Positions 1-9,800 are shown, counted from the first letter of the stretch. The stretch: DNA of 64,000 bases from Cupriavidus sp. D39 (GCF_026627925.1 NZ_JAPNLE010000009.1:4030001-4094000); one strand, 5' to 3'. Program-made: numbers and translations. Notes: generated from the letters alone by a model not told the origin.

Positions 1-1
1 G

Positions 2-94
2 TGCTTCCAGGAGATCACGCAGCAGACCGGGTTCCAGGTGGCCGCCATGTTCATCGACGCGCTCGAGCACGCGGTACAGGCGCGTTCGCGCTGA
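2..94 (+). CDS. gshB: Glutathione synthetase, C-terminal end (partial)
   Basis: Only the last 30 codons are inside the window; the gene starts upstream of base 1. The visible tail contains CFQEITQQTGF and MFIDALE and ends in a TGA. This resembles the C-terminus of proteobacterial glutathione synthetase, the cytoplasmic ATP-grasp ligase that joins glycine to gamma-glutamylcysteine. In Burkholderiaceae gshB commonly precedes the EIIA-HPr-EI genes, as it does here, and that order supports the call. No catalytic residue is visible in this fragment, so the identification rests on tail similarity and position. Confidence 0.6.
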   Translation, partial: CFQEITQQTGFQVAAMFIDALEHAVQARSR

Positions 95-146
95 ATCACG
101 GGCGGACTGCCTGCTACAATCGCGTCAATCCAACGGATTCACCACC

Positions 147-601
147 ATGGCAGGCATCCTGATCATCGCGCACGCCCCGCTGGCTTCGGCATTGCGCGAG
201 TGCGCCGCCCACGTCTACTGCGGCCAGCCCCAACGGCTCGAGGCGATCGACGTCATGCCGGATGCCGAGCCCGCCGCCGTGCTGGCCGAGGCCCGGCGCC
301 GCCTCGCCGAAGTCAGCGAAGACAACGGCGCACTGGTGTTGACCGATATCTTCGGCGCCACGCCGGCCAACATTGCCGCCCGCCTCGCCGAGCCGGGCCG
401 CGTCAAGGTGCTTGCCGGCGTCAACCTTCCCATGCTGGTGCGCGCCATCTGCTACCGTGCCGAGAAACTCGACCAGCTCGCCCTCAAGGCGCTGGCGGGG
501 GCTCGCAGGGTGTGCTGCAGGTAGGCTCCACCACCGTCCAGAACCAGATCGCAAATCATCCCGACAAATATGCTGCAGAGGGACACCAACATAATCAATA
601 A
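147..601 (+). CDS. manX: PTS EIIA component, mannose family (frameshifted)
   Basis: Small cytoplasmic phosphocarrier of the EIIA-Man type, which accepts phosphate from HPr. The N-terminus has the expected IIAHAPLA with the phospho-acceptor His9, and a DIFGATPAN loop follows at about residues 67-75. The reading frame breaks near base 497: the first frame ends in a spurious stop at 524, while the next frame continues the natural C-terminus (GVLQVGSTTVQNQ) to a TAA at 601. Adding one G to the run of five Gs at about 494-498 restores a 151-residue protein. No sugar-specific EIIB or EIIC is nearby, so a regulatory rather than transport role is inferred. The end overlaps the HPr start by 32 bases. 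Confidence 0.85.
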
Positions 602-839
602 GCTTGGGCTGCATGCCCGTGCTTCCGCCAAGCTGACGCAACTGGCGGGCAACTTCGTCAGTCAGGTCAAGATGTCGCGCAATGGTCGGCAGGTCGACGC
701 CAAAAGCATCATGGGTGTGATGATGCTGGCCGCCGGCATCGGCTCGACCGTGACCATCGAAACCGACGGACCTGATGAGCAAGAGGCCATGGACGCGTTG
801 CTGGCGCTCATCGCCAATCGCTTCGGAGAAGGGGAGTAG
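570..839 (+). CDS. ptsH: Phosphocarrier protein HPr
   Basis: An 89-residue HPr. The active-site histidine is His15 in the LGLHARAS motif, phosphorylated by EI. The regulatory serine is Ser46 in DAKSIMGV, the target of HPr kinase/phosphorylase; hprK is also in this window at 58.4-59.4 kb. Length and both phosphosites match the family. The start overlaps the end of the upstream EIIA gene, implying translational coupling, and ptsI follows 137 bases later. In this lineage HPr works in a regulatory PTS linking carbon and nitrogen state, not in sugar uptake; that role is inferred from the missing permeases. Confidence 0.95.
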   Translation: MLQRDTNIINKLGLHARASAKLTQLAGNFVSQVKMSRNGRQVDAKSIMGVMMLAAGIGSTVTIETDGPDEQEAMDALLALIANRFGEGE

Positions 840-976
840 GAGGCCGACTCGGGATGAAGGGCGGCGGCACTGAACGCCGCGGCGGGCCTGGCCGGGGCCG
901 CTTCGCCGCATCCTGAGCCGTTTCCAAGGTGGCTGGCCCTGGCCAGACTTTTTAAACGTTCCTGACGGAGCGGTAC

Positions 977-2752
977 ATGCCATTTGCCCTGCACGGCATC
1001 CCGGTCTCGCGCGGCGTCGCCATCGGGCGCGCGCATTTGCTGGCGCCTGCCGCGCTCTATGTCTCCCATTACCTGGTCGACGAAGACCGGCTTGATGCCG
1101 AGGTCGAGCGCCTGCGCTCGGCGCGCGCGGCGGTGCGGGCCGAGCTGGTCACGCTCAAGCGGGATCTGCCGCGCGAGGCGCCGGAGGAACTGGGCGCCTT
1201 CCTCGACGTGCATGCCATGATCCTCGATGACGAGGCGCTGGCGCGCGAGCCCGAGGCACTGATCCGCAACCGGCGCTACAACGCCGAATGGGCGCTGACC
1301 ACGCGGCTCGAAGAGCTGATGCGCCAGTTCGACGAAATCGAGGACGAATACCTGCGCGAGCGCAAGGCGGACATCCGCCAGGTGGTCGAGCGCATTCTCA
1401 AGGTGCTGGCCGGCGCGGCCGTGCTGGCCCCGGCCCCTGTGCCGCCTTCCTCGCTGGCCCCGGATGGCGAGCCGGCGCCCGGCGTGATCGTGGTTGCCCA
1501 CGACATCTCGCCGGCCGACATGCTGCAGTTCCGCCACACCGTGTTCCACGGCTTCGTGACCGACCTTGGCGGACGCACTTCCCATACCGCCATCGTGGCG
1601 CGCAGCCTCGACATCCCCGCCGCCGTGGGCGTGCAGAGCGCCAGCGAGCTGATCCGCCAGGACGACTGGGTCATCATCGACGGCGATGCGGGCCTTGTCA
1701 TCGTGGATCCGTCTGCGATCATCCTCGAGGAGTACCGCCACCGGCAGAGCGAGCGCGCGCTGGAAAAGAAGCGCCTGCAGCGCCTGCGCCATACGCCTGC
1801 GGTGACCCTGGACGGGCTCGAGATCGACCTGCTGGCCAATATCGAGATGGCGGAGGATGCCACTGCGGCGCTGACCGCGGGGGCGGTTGGCGTGGGCCTG
1901 TTCCGCTCCGAATTCCTGTTCATGAACCGGCGCGGCGAGCTGCCCGACGAGGAAGAGCAATTCGAGGCGTACCGCGGCGCCGTGGACGCCATGCACGGGC
2001 TGCCCGTCACGATTCGCACCATCGATATCGGCGCCGACAAGCCACTGGATGGCCGAGACGGCCGGGATGGGCGCGGCGACGATTTCGAGACGGCCCTCAA
2101 TCCGGCGCTGGGCTTGCGCGCGATCCGCTGGTCGCTGTCCGAGCCGGCCATGTTCCTGACCCAGTTGCGCGCGCTGCTGCGTGCCTCGGCCTTTGGCCCG
2201 GTGCGGCTGCTGATCCCGATGCTGGCCCATGCCCGCGAGATCGACCAGACCCTGGATCTGATCGCGCAGGCCAAGCGCCAGCTCGACGCGCGCGGCCAGG
2301 CGTTCGACCCCAACATCAAGGTCGGGGCGATGATCGAGATCCCCGCCGCCGTGCTGATGCTGCCGCTGTTCCTGCGGCGCATGGATTTCCTCTCCATCGG
2401 CACCAACGACCTGATCCAGTACACGCTGGCCATCGACCGTGCCGACAACGCCGTGGCGCATCTCTACGACCCGCTGCACCCGGCGGTGCTGCAACTGATC
2501 GCCCGCACCATCCGCGAGGCCAACCGCGCGGGCGTGCCGGTGGCGGTGTGCGGCGAGATGGCCGGGGACCCCGCCATGACGCGCCTGCTGCTGGGCATGG
2601 GGTTGCGCGAGTTCTCGATGCATCCCTCGCAGTTGCTGCGGGTCAAGCAGGAAGTCCTGCATGCCGACTGCGAGCGGCTGGAGCGGCTGGTGGAGCAGGT
2701 GCTGAGCGCTTACGAGCCGGAGGAGCTCGCCTGCGCGCTGAAGCTGCTCTGA
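977..2752 (+). CDS. ptsI: PTS enzyme I (phosphoenolpyruvate-protein phosphotransferase)
   Basis: A 591-residue enzyme I, close to the usual 570-590. It takes phosphate from phosphoenolpyruvate onto its own histidine and passes it to HPr. The N-terminal phosphohistidine domain carries GGRTSHTAIVARSL with the active His at residue 203. The C-terminal PEP-binding barrel shows GLFRSEFLF, the SIGTNDLIQYTLA segment and VCGEMAGD with its conserved cysteine. It lies downstream of EIIA and HPr in the same direction and completes the general PTS relay. The reading frame is intact. The start ATG at 977 fits the family N-terminus (FALHGIPVSRGVAIG). Confidence 0.96.
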   Translation: MPFALHGIPVSRGVAIGRAHLLAPAALYVSHYLVDEDRLDAEVERLRSARAAVRAELVTLKRDLPREAPEELGAFLDVHAMILDDEALAREPEALIRNRRYNAEWALTTRLEELMRQFDEIEDEYLRERKADIRQVVERILKVLAGAAVLAPAPVPPSSLAPDGEPAPGVIVVAHDISPADMLQFRHTVFHGFVTDLGGRTSHTAIVARSLDIPAAVGVQSASELIRQDDWVIIDGDAGLVIVDPSAIILEEYRHRQSERALEKKRLQRLRHTPAVTLDGLEIDLLANIEMAEDATAALTAGAVGVGLFRSEFLFMNRRGELPDEEEQFEAYRGAVDAMHGLPVTIRTIDIGADKPLDGRDGRDGRGDDFETALNPALGLRAIRWSLSEPAMFLTQLRALLRASAFGPVRLLIPMLAHAREIDQTLDLIAQAKRQLDARGQAFDPNIKVGAMIEIPAAVLMLPLFLRRMDFLSIGTNDLIQYTLAIDRADNAVAHLYDPLHPAVLQLIARTIREANRAGVPVAVCGEMAGDPAMTRLLLGMGLREFSMHPSQLLRVKQEVLHADCERLERLVEQVLSAYEPEELACALKLL

Positions 2753-2899
2753 CAACCCTGGCTGCGTTAAGGTTTTTACGAAAATCCAACGCCGCGCAGA
2801 TGGTTTCTGGGGCACTTTTCCGCCAGTTGTGACGTTCCCTTTATCTACAATTCCCGGGCTAAGTGCCGTGTTCTTGGCATGTACCCTTTGTGATTTAAT

Positions 2900-2918
2900 G
2901 GGAATTGTTATCATTTTC
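2900..2918 (+). promoter_or_regulatory. Candidate Fur box upstream of bfd-bfr
   Basis: The 19 bases match the classical Fur consensus (GATAATGATAATCATTATC) at 13 positions, in a short AT-rich patch of otherwise GC-rich DNA. The box lies 69 bases upstream of the bfd start. bfd and bfr are iron-storage genes, and Fur control of bfd is well known in other proteobacteria. The match is seen; binding is inferred. Confidence 0.5.
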
Positions 2919-2986
2919 GATCTCTGATATTCTGACGTACATCGCGGGTGACATGCTGGTGTCGCCCCTCTCCCAAGGAGGGATTT

Positions 2987-3283
2987 GTGTACGTTTGCAT
3001 CTGCAATCAGGTTACCGACCGAGAAATTCACGGTGCTGCGCATCTAGGCGTGTCCACGCTCGACGAGCTGGCCGAAACGCTGGGTGTTGGCACGTGCTGT
3101 GGCCGCTGCCGCGAATGCGCCCAACAGGTGCTTTGCGAAGGCGTCGCGGCGGTACGCAATGTGACGGCCGCGACGATCCGCATTGCAGACATTTCCTCCT
3201 GTTCGCCGTCTGGGCCACGTGCCATAATGGACACTCGGGACCCGGCAGTCGCGAACGACCAGCGCACCGAGCTGGTTGCTTAA
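2987..3283 (+). CDS. bfd: Bacterioferritin-associated ferredoxin
   Basis: A [2Fe-2S] protein of the Bfd/BFD-like family, which delivers electrons to bacterioferritin to mobilise stored ferric iron. Cysteines at 4, 6, 38 and 41 (CIC near the N-terminus and CCGRC later) form the C-X-C...C-X2-C cluster ligand set. The GTG start at 2987 is chosen because AAGGAGG lies five bases upstream and because starting there places the first cysteines at the family position. With 98 residues it has a C-terminal tail of about 30 residues beyond the usual 64-70-residue Bfd. bfr follows 112 bases downstream. Confidence 0.92.
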   Translation: MYVCICNQVTDREIHGAAHLGVSTLDELAETLGVGTCCGRCRECAQQVLCEGVAAVRNVTAATIRIADISSCSPSGPRAIMDTRDPAVANDQRTELVA

Positions 3284-3395
3284 ACTCGCCCGCAACTATC
3301 AGGTTGCGGCGCGTATTCGCTTGTGTTGACTGCCTGCTGCGCGCCTTGCGCCGCTTCGCGTTTTTGCGGGGGCCCGTTGCAACAAGGAGCCTCCA

Positions 3396-3875
3396 ATGAA
3401 AGGTGACAAGAAGGTCATCCAGCATCTGAACGCGCAGCTGAAGAACGAGCTGACCGCGATCAACCAGTACTTCCTGCACGCTCGCATGTACCGCCACTGG
3501 GGCCTGAAGAAGCTCGGCGACATCGAGTACAAGGAGTCCATCGGTGAGATGAAGCATGCCGACCGCCTGATCGATCGCATCCTGATGCTTGATGGCCTGC
3601 CCAATCTGCAGGACCTCAACAAGCTGCTGCTGGGCGAAGACACACCGGAAATGCTCAAGTGCGACCTGAAGCTGGAGCAAGGCGCGCATGCCACCGTCAA
3701 GGAAGGCATCACGTACTGCGAATCGGTGGGCGACTACGTTAGCCGCGAGATCCTGGTCGACATCCTGACCGATACCGAAGAGCACATCGAATTCCTCGAA
3801 ACGCAGCTCGACCTGATCGACAAGGTTGGCCTGCCGAACTATCTGCAATCGCAGATGGAGCCGGGCGAGCAGTAA
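3396..3875 (+). CDS. bfr: Bacterioferritin
   Basis: A 159-residue haem-containing ferritin that forms a 24-subunit iron-storage shell. All key residues are at their standard numbers: ferroxidase ligands Glu18, Glu51 and His54, with later glutamate and histidine residues (TEEHIEF), and the haem-binding methionine Met52. A Shine-Dalgarno AAGGAG precedes the ATG. It sits directly after bfd, its reductase partner, and probably shares the iron-responsive promoter described upstream. The reading frame is intact and the length is typical. Confidence 0.96.
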   Translation: MKGDKKVIQHLNAQLKNELTAINQYFLHARMYRHWGLKKLGDIEYKESIGEMKHADRLIDRILMLDGLPNLQDLNKLLLGEDTPEMLKCDLKLEQGAHATVKEGITYCESVGDYVSREILVDILTDTEEHIEFLETQLDLIDKVGLPNYLQSQMEPGEQ

Positions 3876-4124
3876 TCCGCCCAGCAGCCGGCCGCAAGTT
3901 CGCAAGAACCCAGTAGCCGCACCCGCGCGGCACCACTCGGTGCTGCCGGCTCCGCCCGCATCCGGGCGGTAACCCCTATCATTCAGATTCCCATTCTTTC
4001 CCCCGCCTCACCGTCTTGCCAGGGCCGCTGTTCGCGCCAGCTTGCGCGCGATCCGCCTATGCTGCGGTAAAGGGCGCCGAATCGGCATCGCACGACACCA
4101 CACCAAATGACAGGAGTCAGCATC

Positions 4125-5192
4125 ATGGAAGACCCGATCCGCCTGACGCAGTACAGCCATGGTGCCGGCTGCGGGTGCAAGATTTCGCCGCAGGTGCTCG
4201 ACGTGATCCTTGCCGGCAGCGGCAACCAACACCTGGACCCGCGCCTGTGGGTGGGCAATGCCTCGCGCGACGATGCGGCGGTCTATGCGCTGGATGGGCT
4301 GGAGCAGGGCCGTGGCGTGGTATCCACCACCGATTTCTTCATGCCGATCGTCGATGATCCGTTCGACTTCGGACGCATCGCTGCCACCAACGCCATCAGC
4401 GACGTCTATGCGATGGGCGGCGATCCGCTGCTGGCCATCGCCATCCTCGGCTGGCCGGTCAAGCTGCTGCCGCCCGAGGTGGCGCGCGAGGTGGTGGCCG
4501 GTGGGCGCCGTGCCTGCGAGGACGCGGGCATTCCGCTTGCCGGCGGGCATTCCATCGACGCCCCCGAGCCCATCTTCGGGCTCGCGGTGACTGGCGTGGT
4601 CGACCGCGCGCACCTGAAACGCAACGACACCGCGACCGCCGGCTGCCGTCTCTACCTGACCAAGCCGCTGGGCATCGGCGTGCTGACCACCGCCGAGAAG
4701 CAGGGCAAGCTGCGCGCCGAGGATGTCAACCTGGCGCGCGACTGGATGTGCGTGCTCAATCGTCCCGGCAGCCGCTTCGGCAAGCTGGCCGGCGTGCGGG
4801 CCATGACGGATGTGACCGGCTTTGGCCTGCTCGGGCACCTCGTCGAGATGGCCGATGGCAGCCGCCTCACAGCGCGTCTTGACTATGCCGCCGTGCCGCT
4901 GCTGCCGGAAGTGCTGCGCTACGTGGAGGCCGGTTGCGTGCCGGGCGGCACCCAGCGCAACTTCGAAAGCTACGGCGCACGGATTGGCGCCGGCATCGAC
5001 AACCAGGGCGGCGCGTTGAGCGAAGTGCAGCGCGCCTTGCTGTGCGATCCGCAGACCAGCGGCGGCTTGCTGGTGGCGGTCGAGCCTGCTGGCGAGGCCG
5101 ATTTCCATGCGGCTTGCGCGGAGTTTGGCCTGGTGCTGGCGCCGGTTGGCGAATTCGTCGAGCAGGGCCGGTATGCCGTCGAGGTGATCTGA
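4125..5192 (+). CDS. selD: Selenide, water dikinase
   Basis: Makes selenophosphate from selenide and ATP, the selenium donor for tRNA 2-selenouridine and selenocysteine. The glycine-rich N-terminus has GCGCKISP with Cys16, Cys18 and Lys19, corresponding to the catalytic Cys/Lys pair of the family. The length (355 residues) is normal. The ATG at 4125 is preferred over 4107 because AGGAG lies just upstream of it and homologues begin near this point. The stop overlaps the start of selU by the ATGA arrangement, so the two genes are translationally coupled. The active-site position is an ordinary cysteine codon, not UGA. Confidence 0.95.
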   Translation: MEDPIRLTQYSHGAGCGCKISPQVLDVILAGSGNQHLDPRLWVGNASRDDAAVYALDGLEQGRGVVSTTDFFMPIVDDPFDFGRIAATNAISDVYAMGGDPLLAIAILGWPVKLLPPEVAREVVAGGRRACEDAGIPLAGGHSIDAPEPIFGLAVTGVVDRAHLKRNDTATAGCRLYLTKPLGIGVLTTAEKQGKLRAEDVNLARDWMCVLNRPGSRFGKLAGVRAMTDVTGFGLLGHLVEMADGSRLTARLDYAAVPLLPEVLRYVEAGCVPGGTQRNFESYGARIGAGIDNQGGALSEVQRALLCDPQTSGGLLVAVEPAGEADFHAACAEFGLVLAPVGEFVEQGRYAVEVI

Positions 5193-6343
5193 TGCGCGAG
5201 GATACGGCGGATTTCCGGCAGCTCTTTCTTTCCGGCGCGCCGCTGCTCGATGCGCGCGCGCCGGTGGAGTTCGCCCGTGGCGCGTTTCCGGGCGCGGTCA
5301 ACCTGCCGCTGATGGACGATGCCGAGCGGCATCAGGTGGGCTTGTGCTACGAGGAGCAAGGGCCGCAGGCCGCGATCGCGCTAGGCCACCAGCTTGTGGC
5401 CGGCGAAATCCGCGCGGCGCGAACCGCGGGCTGGGCGGCCTTTGCACGGGCGCATCCCGACGGCTACCTGTACTGCTTCCGCGGTGGCATGCGCTCGCAG
5501 ATCGTGCAGCAGTGGTTGCGCGAGGACGCCGGCATCGCTTATCCGCGCGTCATGGGCGGCTACAAGGCGATGCGCAGCTTCCTGATCGAGACCCTCGATG
5601 CCGCCGCCGCATGCAGCCTGCTGGTGCTGGGCGGCATGACCGGAAGTGGCAAGACCGAGCTGATCACTGACCTGGTCACGGGCCCGAACGGCTGCCAGGA
5701 CGCCGCCATCGACCTGGAGGGCCAGGCCCGCCATCGCGGGTCCAGCTTTGGCCGGCGCGCGGTGGCGCAGCCCACGCAGATCGATTTCGAGAATGTCCTG
5801 GCGATTGCGCTGCTGCGCCATCGCGCGGCCGGGCTGCCGGCGCTGGTCGTTGAGGACGAGGGGCGCTTCATCGGTGCGCGCAACCTGCCTCCGGCCTTCT
5901 ACCAGGCGATTCAGGTGGCGCCGCTGGTCTGGCTGGAGGAATCCTTCGAGGCGCGCGTGCATCGCGTGCTGGAGGACTACGTGCTTGGCCTGTCGGCGGA
6001 GTTCATGGCGGCGCTGGGTGAGCAGGCTGGTTTCGCTGCCTACGCGGCGCGCCTGCGCGATGCCATGGCGGCGATTGCCAAGCGGCTCGGCGGCACGCGC
6101 TACGAGCGGCTCTCGGACTTGCTGGACCAAGCGCTGGCGCGCCAGGAGGAAACGGGCGATACCGACCTGCATCTGGGCTGGATCGTCTTGCTCCTGCAGC
6201 AATACTACGACCCGATGTATGCCTACCAGCGCGAACAGCGCGAGGCCAGGATCGTGTTCCGCGGCGAGCGCGCCGCGGTGCTGGCTTTCCTGCGCGAGCG
6301 AACTCGCGCTGGAACGCGCGCGGGTCGCTTAGCGGGAGCTTAG
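5192..6343 (+). CDS. selU: tRNA 2-selenouridine synthase
   Basis: A 383-residue enzyme (MnmH/YbbB family) that converts 2-thiouridine at the tRNA wobble position to 2-selenouridine using selenophosphate. The N-terminal rhodanese domain carries the catalytic Cys95 in [11 protein letters not shown]-terminal P-loop domain starts with [10 protein letters not shown] at about residue 147. It overlaps selD by one ATGA junction, and the pair supplies donor and acceptor enzyme. No selA or selB is present in this window, so the local selenium use is tRNA modification. The last 15 residues are Arg/Ala-rich and poorly defined. Confidence 0.93.
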   Translation: MREDTADFRQLFLSGAPLLDARAPVEFARGAFPGAVNLPLMDDAERHQVGLCYEEQGPQAAIALGHQLVAGEIRAARTAGWAAFARAHPDGYLYCFRGGMRSQIVQQWLREDAGIAYPRVMGGYKAMRSFLIETLDAAAACSLLVLGGMTGSGKTELITDLVTGPNGCQDAAIDLEGQARHRGSSFGRRAVAQPTQIDFENVLAIALLRHRAAGLPALVVEDEGRFIGARNLPPAFYQAIQVAPLVWLEESFEARVHRVLEDYVLGLSAEFMAALGEQAGFAAYAARLRDAMAAIAKRLGGTRYERLSDLLDQALARQEETGDTDLHLGWIVLLLQQYYDPMYAYQREQREARIVFRGERAAVLAFLRERTRAGTRAGRLAGA

Positions 6344-7116
6344 GGGAGCTTAGGGGCGGCTTGCGCGTGCGCGCCACCGCAGACTTCGCAATCGGCCACG
6401 CGCGCGAGGCGCATCGTGGTCCATTCCATGCGAAGCGCATCGACCATCAGCAGGCGGCCGGCCAGGGTGGTGCCAACGCCCATCAGCAGCTTGAGGGCCT
6501 CGGCCGCCTGCACCGTGCCCACCATCCCCACCAGCGGCGCAAACACGCCCATGGTGGCGCAAGCCACCTCCTGCGCCGGCTGCGAGGGCGGGAACAGGCA
6601 GGCATAGCAGGGGGCGCCCGGCTGGCGGTGGTCGAACACGCTGATCTGCCCATCGAAGCGCAGGGCCGCGCCAGACACCAGCGGCACGCTGTGCTGCACG
6701 CAGGCGCGGTTGACGGCCTGGCGCGTGTCGAAGTTGTCGCTGCAATCGAGCACCACGCCGGCATCGGCTACCAGGCGTGCCAGTTCGGCGGCGCCCACGC
6801 GTGCCCGCACCAGGCGCACGTCGATGCCCGGGTTGATGCGCAGCATGCCCTCGCGCGCCGATTCCACCTTGGGGCGTCCGACATTGGCGGTAGTGTGGAT
6901 CACCTGGCGCTGCAGGTTGGTCAGGTCGACCACGTCGTCGTCGACCACGGTGATGGTGCCCACGCCGGCCGAGGCCAGGTAGGGCAGGGCGGCAGCGCCC
7001 AGGCCGCCCGCGCCGATAACCAGCGCGTGGCTGGCAAGCAGCCGGCTCTGGCCCTCGATGCCGAGTTCGTCGAGCAGGATATGCCGCGAATAGCGCAGCA
7101 GTTGATCGTCGTTCAT
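6340..7116 (-). CDS. moeB: MoeB/ThiF/HesA-family adenylyltransferase
   Basis: An E1-like enzyme that adenylates the C-terminal glycine of a small sulfur-carrier protein (MoaD or ThiS) for molybdopterin or thiamine synthesis. The nucleotide-binding loop is [14 protein letters not shown] near residue 35. The zinc cysteines are the pairs CYAC and CEVC. An ATG at 7116 begins with [15 protein letters not shown], typical for the family; an in-frame ATG three codons earlier is possible, and neither has a good ribosome site. The 3' end overlaps the selU stop by four bases in convergent orientation. MoeB and ThiF cannot be separated from the sequence alone. Confidence 0.85.
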   Translation of the reverse strand: MNDDQLLRYSRHILLDELGIEGQSRLLASHALVIGAGGLGAAALPYLASAGVGTITVVDDDVVDLTNLQRQVIHTTANVGRPKVESAREGMLRINPGIDVRLVRARVGAAELARLVADAGVVLDCSDNFDTRQAVNRACVQHSVPLVSGAALRFDGQISVFDHRQPGAPCYACLFPPSQPAQEVACATMGVFAPLVGMVGTVQAAEALKLLMGVGTTLAGRLLMVDALRMEWTTMRLARVADCEVCGGAHAQAAPKLP

Positions 7117-7130
7117 GGCTTGCAATGCAA

Positions 7131-7150
7131 AGCGGCCCCGCGGGGCCGCT
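7131..7150 (-). terminator. Hairpin between ctpA and moeB
   Basis: A perfect 9-bp inverted repeat (AGCGGCCCC/GGGGCCGCT) with a 2-base spacer, followed on the minus strand by a short T run. It lies between the ctpA stop and the moeB start, so it probably terminates or attenuates the ctpA transcript. Confidence 0.5.
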
Positions 7151-7166
7151 GCTATTCATCAGGATT

Positions 7167-8753
7167 TCAGGGAGCCTTGCCGGTCGGCGTGCCCAGCGGT
7201 GTTCCGAGCGGGGCGCTCGCAGGCGGCGCGCCGGCCGGTGCCTTGGTGGCCGGCTTGGCTGGGGTAGCCGCCTTGGCCGCCGGCTTGGCCGGCTTGTCCG
7301 ACGTGGCCACGGCTTCGAGCTTGGACTTGGAGCGCTTGACCGGCTGGCCTTCGAGCTGGGCGATGGCTTGCTGCAGCATGAAGTCCTCGGCCGTGCCGAA
7401 CTCGATCGGCTTCTTCTTGCGTTCCTTGTCGCGCTCTTCCGGCGTCTTCTTGGCGTTTTCTTCCTCGAGCCGGCGCAGTTCCTCGACGCGGCGCTGTTCG
7501 CGCTCGTTCATCTCGGGCTCTTCCGATTCCTGCTTGTTGTGCAGGTGGCGCTCGGTGTCGATCTCGCGGGTGATCAGCGCGTCGTCAGGATCGCCTTCCG
7601 GGTTCTGGTCGACCGGGATGTCCGGGCGGATGCCCTTGGCCTGGATCGACTTGCCCGTCGGCGTGTAGTAGTACGCGATGGTCAGCTTGATGCCGGTGTC
7701 GTTGGTGAGCGGGCGTACGGTCTGCACCGAGCCCTTGCCGAACGTGGTCTTGCCCATGATCAGCGCGCGCTTGTGGTCTTGCAGCGCGCCGGCAACGATT
7801 TCGGAGGCCGACGCCGAGTAGGCGTTGGTCAGCACCACCATCGGGATCTTCTTGTACAGCGCCGGCAGGCCCTTGAGCGGATCGTCCTCGAGCGAGGACA
7901 GCCGGTAGTTGTTGAACGTGGTCTTGTAGACGCGCTTGGCATCCGGCACCTGGCCGTTGGTCGATACCACGGTCACGTCGTCGGGCAGGAAGGCTGCCGC
8001 CACGCCGACCGCGCCTTGCAGCACGCCGCCGCCGTTGTTGCGCAGGTCCAGGATCACGCCCTTCAGGTTGGGGTTCTTCTGGGCCAGTTCGTCCAGCTTC
8101 TTGCCCAGGTCGGCCACCGTGCGTTCCTGGAAGCTGGTCAGGCGGACCCAGGCGAGGCGGTCATTGTCGATCAGCTTGGCCTTGACCGACTGCACGCGGA
8201 TCTCCGCGCGCGTGATCGACACCGGGAAGGTGCGTTCGTCGCTCTTGCGATAGATGGTCAGCGTGACCTTGGTGCCCGGCTCGCCGCGCATGCGCTTGAC
8301 CGCCTGCTCCAGCGGCAGGCCGCGCACGGGCTTGTCGTCTATGCGGGTGATCAGGTCGCCGGGCTGGATGCCGGCACGGAAGGCGGGGGTGTCTTCGATC
8401 GGGTTGATCACCTTGACCAGCCCTTCTTCCTGCGAGATTTCGATCCCCAGGCCGGCAAAGCGTCCGCGCGTGCCTTCCTGCAGTTCCTTGAAGTCCTTCT
8501 CGTCCAGGTAGGCCGAATGCGGATCCAGGCTGGCGACCATGCCCTTGATGGCTTCGGTCAGCAGCTTCTTGTCATCCACCGGCTCGACATATTCCCGCTT
8601 GATCTGGCCGAAGATGTCGGCCATCAAGCGCAACTGCTCCAGCGGCAGCGGCCCCGGCGAATTCTGCGCGGTGGCCGATAGTTGCAGCGTGGCGAGCACG
8701 CCGGCAACGAGTCCGGCAGTAACAAGACTGATGTTCTTGAGCGTCTTACGCAT
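7167..8753 (-). CDS. ctpA: C-terminal processing peptidase (S41 family)
   Basis: A 528-residue periplasmic serine protease. A signal peptide or membrane anchor covers residues 1-28 (hydrophobic run after MRKTLKN). A PDZ domain follows (GLGIEIS... with AGIQPGDLI). The S41 domain shows the catalytic Ser in AYSASASE and the Lys in GKTTFGKGS, forming the Ser-Lys dyad. The C-terminal 100 residues are highly charged, then Ala/Pro/Lys-rich. The start at 8753 is chosen because the signal sequence begins there; the frame stays open upstream without homologous features. gpmA lies upstream on the same strand, as in many Burkholderiaceae. Confidence 0.93.
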   Translation of the reverse strand: MRKTLKNISLVTAGLVAGVLATLQLSATAQNSPGPLPLEQLRLMADIFGQIKREYVEPVDDKKLLTEAIKGMVASLDPHSAYLDEKDFKELQEGTRGRFAGLGIEISQEEGLVKVINPIEDTPAFRAGIQPGDLITRIDDKPVRGLPLEQAVKRMRGEPGTKVTLTIYRKSDERTFPVSITRAEIRVQSVKAKLIDNDRLAWVRLTSFQERTVADLGKKLDELAQKNPNLKGVILDLRNNGGGVLQGAVGVAAAFLPDDVTVVSTNGQVPDAKRVYKTTFNNYRLSSLEDDPLKGLPALYKKIPMVVLTNAYSASASEIVAGALQDHKRALIMGKTTFGKGSVQTVRPLTNDTGIKLTIAYYYTPTGKSIQAKGIRPDIPVDQNPEGDPDDALITREIDTERHLHNKQESEEPEMNEREQRRVEELRRLEEENAKKTPEERDKERKKKPIEFGTAEDFMLQQAIAQLEGQPVKRSKSKLEAVATSDKPAKPAAKAATPAKPATKAPAGAPPASAPLGTPLGTPTGKAP

Positions 8754-8876
8754 GAGGGCTGCCTGAACGTGTGAGGATTGTGCTGTGTCGGAGCCGGCCT
8801 GGCGCATCGCACCGACCGGATTTGTCCGACAGTATAAGAGGGAGCAGCAAAAAGGCCTGGTCCACTGCATGAGGCG

Positions 8877-8906
8877 GCCGGGCGAGCCTTCGGGCGCTCG
8901 CCCGGC
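8877..8906 (-). terminator. Terminator-like hairpin after gpmA
   Basis: An 11-bp inverted repeat (GCCGGGCGAGC with its complement) just past the gpmA stop. It lacks a clear T run, so intrinsic termination is only probable. Confidence 0.4.
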
Positions 8907-8913
8907 CCGGGCC

Positions 8914-9660
8914 TCAGGTTGCCTTGCCTTGGTTCGCCACGGCGGCCAGGGAGGCTGCGATCGCTTCCTGGTCGCCCAGGTAGTAATGACGCAACGGGCG
9001 CAGGTCGGCGTCCAGCTCGTAGACGAGCGGGGTGCCATTGGGGATGTTGATGCCAACGATGTCGTCATCCGAGATCTGGTCCAGGTATTTCACCAGCGCG
9101 CGGATGCTGTTGCCATGGGCAGCGATTACCACGCGCTTTCCCGCTTTGATGTCGGGTGCGATGGATTCGTTCCATAGCGGCAGCACGCGCTCGACCGTGT
9201 CCTTCAGGCATTCGGTCAGCGGAATCTGCTCGCGCGGCACTTGAGCGTAGCGCGGATCGTCGTATGCCGCACGCGGATCGTCCGCTTCGAGCACCGGCGG
9301 CGGGGTGTCGTAGCTGCGGCGCCATACCAGCACCTGCTCGTTGCCGAACTTGGCGGCGGTCTCGGCCTTGTTCAGGCCGGACAGCGCGCCATAGTGGCGT
9401 TCGTTCAGGCGCCATTCGTTGCGGACCGGAATCCACATCAGGTCCATTTCGTCCTGCACGTGCCACAGCGTGCGGATGGCACGCTTCAACACCGAGGTGT
9501 ACGCTACATCGAAGGCAAGCCCTGCTTCGCGCAGCAGCTTGCCGCCCAGCTTGGCCTGGGCCACGCCGGTGTCGGTGAGGTCGACGTCGACCCAGCCTGT
9601 GAAGCGGTTTTCGAGATTCCACGTGGATTCGCCGTGGCGGATGAGAACGAGTTTGTACAT
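8914..9660 (-). CDS. gpmA: 2,3-bisphosphoglycerate-dependent phosphoglycerate mutase
   Basis: Interconverts 3- and 2-phosphoglycerate in glycolysis and gluconeogenesis. The 248-residue length is standard. The phosphohistidine is His9 in LIRHGEST, and the second catalytic histidine is in AAHGNSIR at about residue 182. The frame is open further upstream, but the ATG at 9660 begins with [11 protein letters not shown], the family N-terminus, and has a GGAAG ribosome site. A rhodanese gene is divergent upstream with 140 bases between the starts, so that interval should hold promoters for both directions. Confidence 0.96.
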   Translation of the reverse strand: MYKLVLIRHGESTWNLENRFTGWVDVDLTDTGVAQAKLGGKLLREAGLAFDVAYTSVLKRAIRTLWHVQDEMDLMWIPVRNEWRLNERHYGALSGLNKAETAAKFGNEQVLVWRRSYDTPPPVLEADDPRAAYDDPRYAQVPREQIPLTECLKDTVERVLPLWNESIAPDIKAGKRVVIAAHGNSIRALVKYLDQISDDDIVGINIPNGTPLVYELDADLRPLRHYYLGDQEAIAASLAAVANQGKAT

Positions 9661-9800
9661 GCTGCTTCCAAAGCGTGAGAAACCTGTGTGCGCCCTGCCA
9701 CATACCGCCGCACATGTGTCAACTAGGAGACAATAGCGGGTCGCGGGCGCCAAACCGTCTATTTTATAATGCCGCCGACTCAACCCACCGGAATGCCAAC

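Noticed and set aside
662..3043. A 793-codon open frame on the minus strand opposite ptsH, ptsI and bfd
   Set aside because: It is antisense to clearly conserved genes, has low-complexity Arg/Gln/His-rich content and no recognisable domain. Long antisense frames are expected at this GC content.
4170..4180. Selenocysteine codon in selD
   Set aside because: The catalytic position is a cysteine codon and the frame has no internal TGA.
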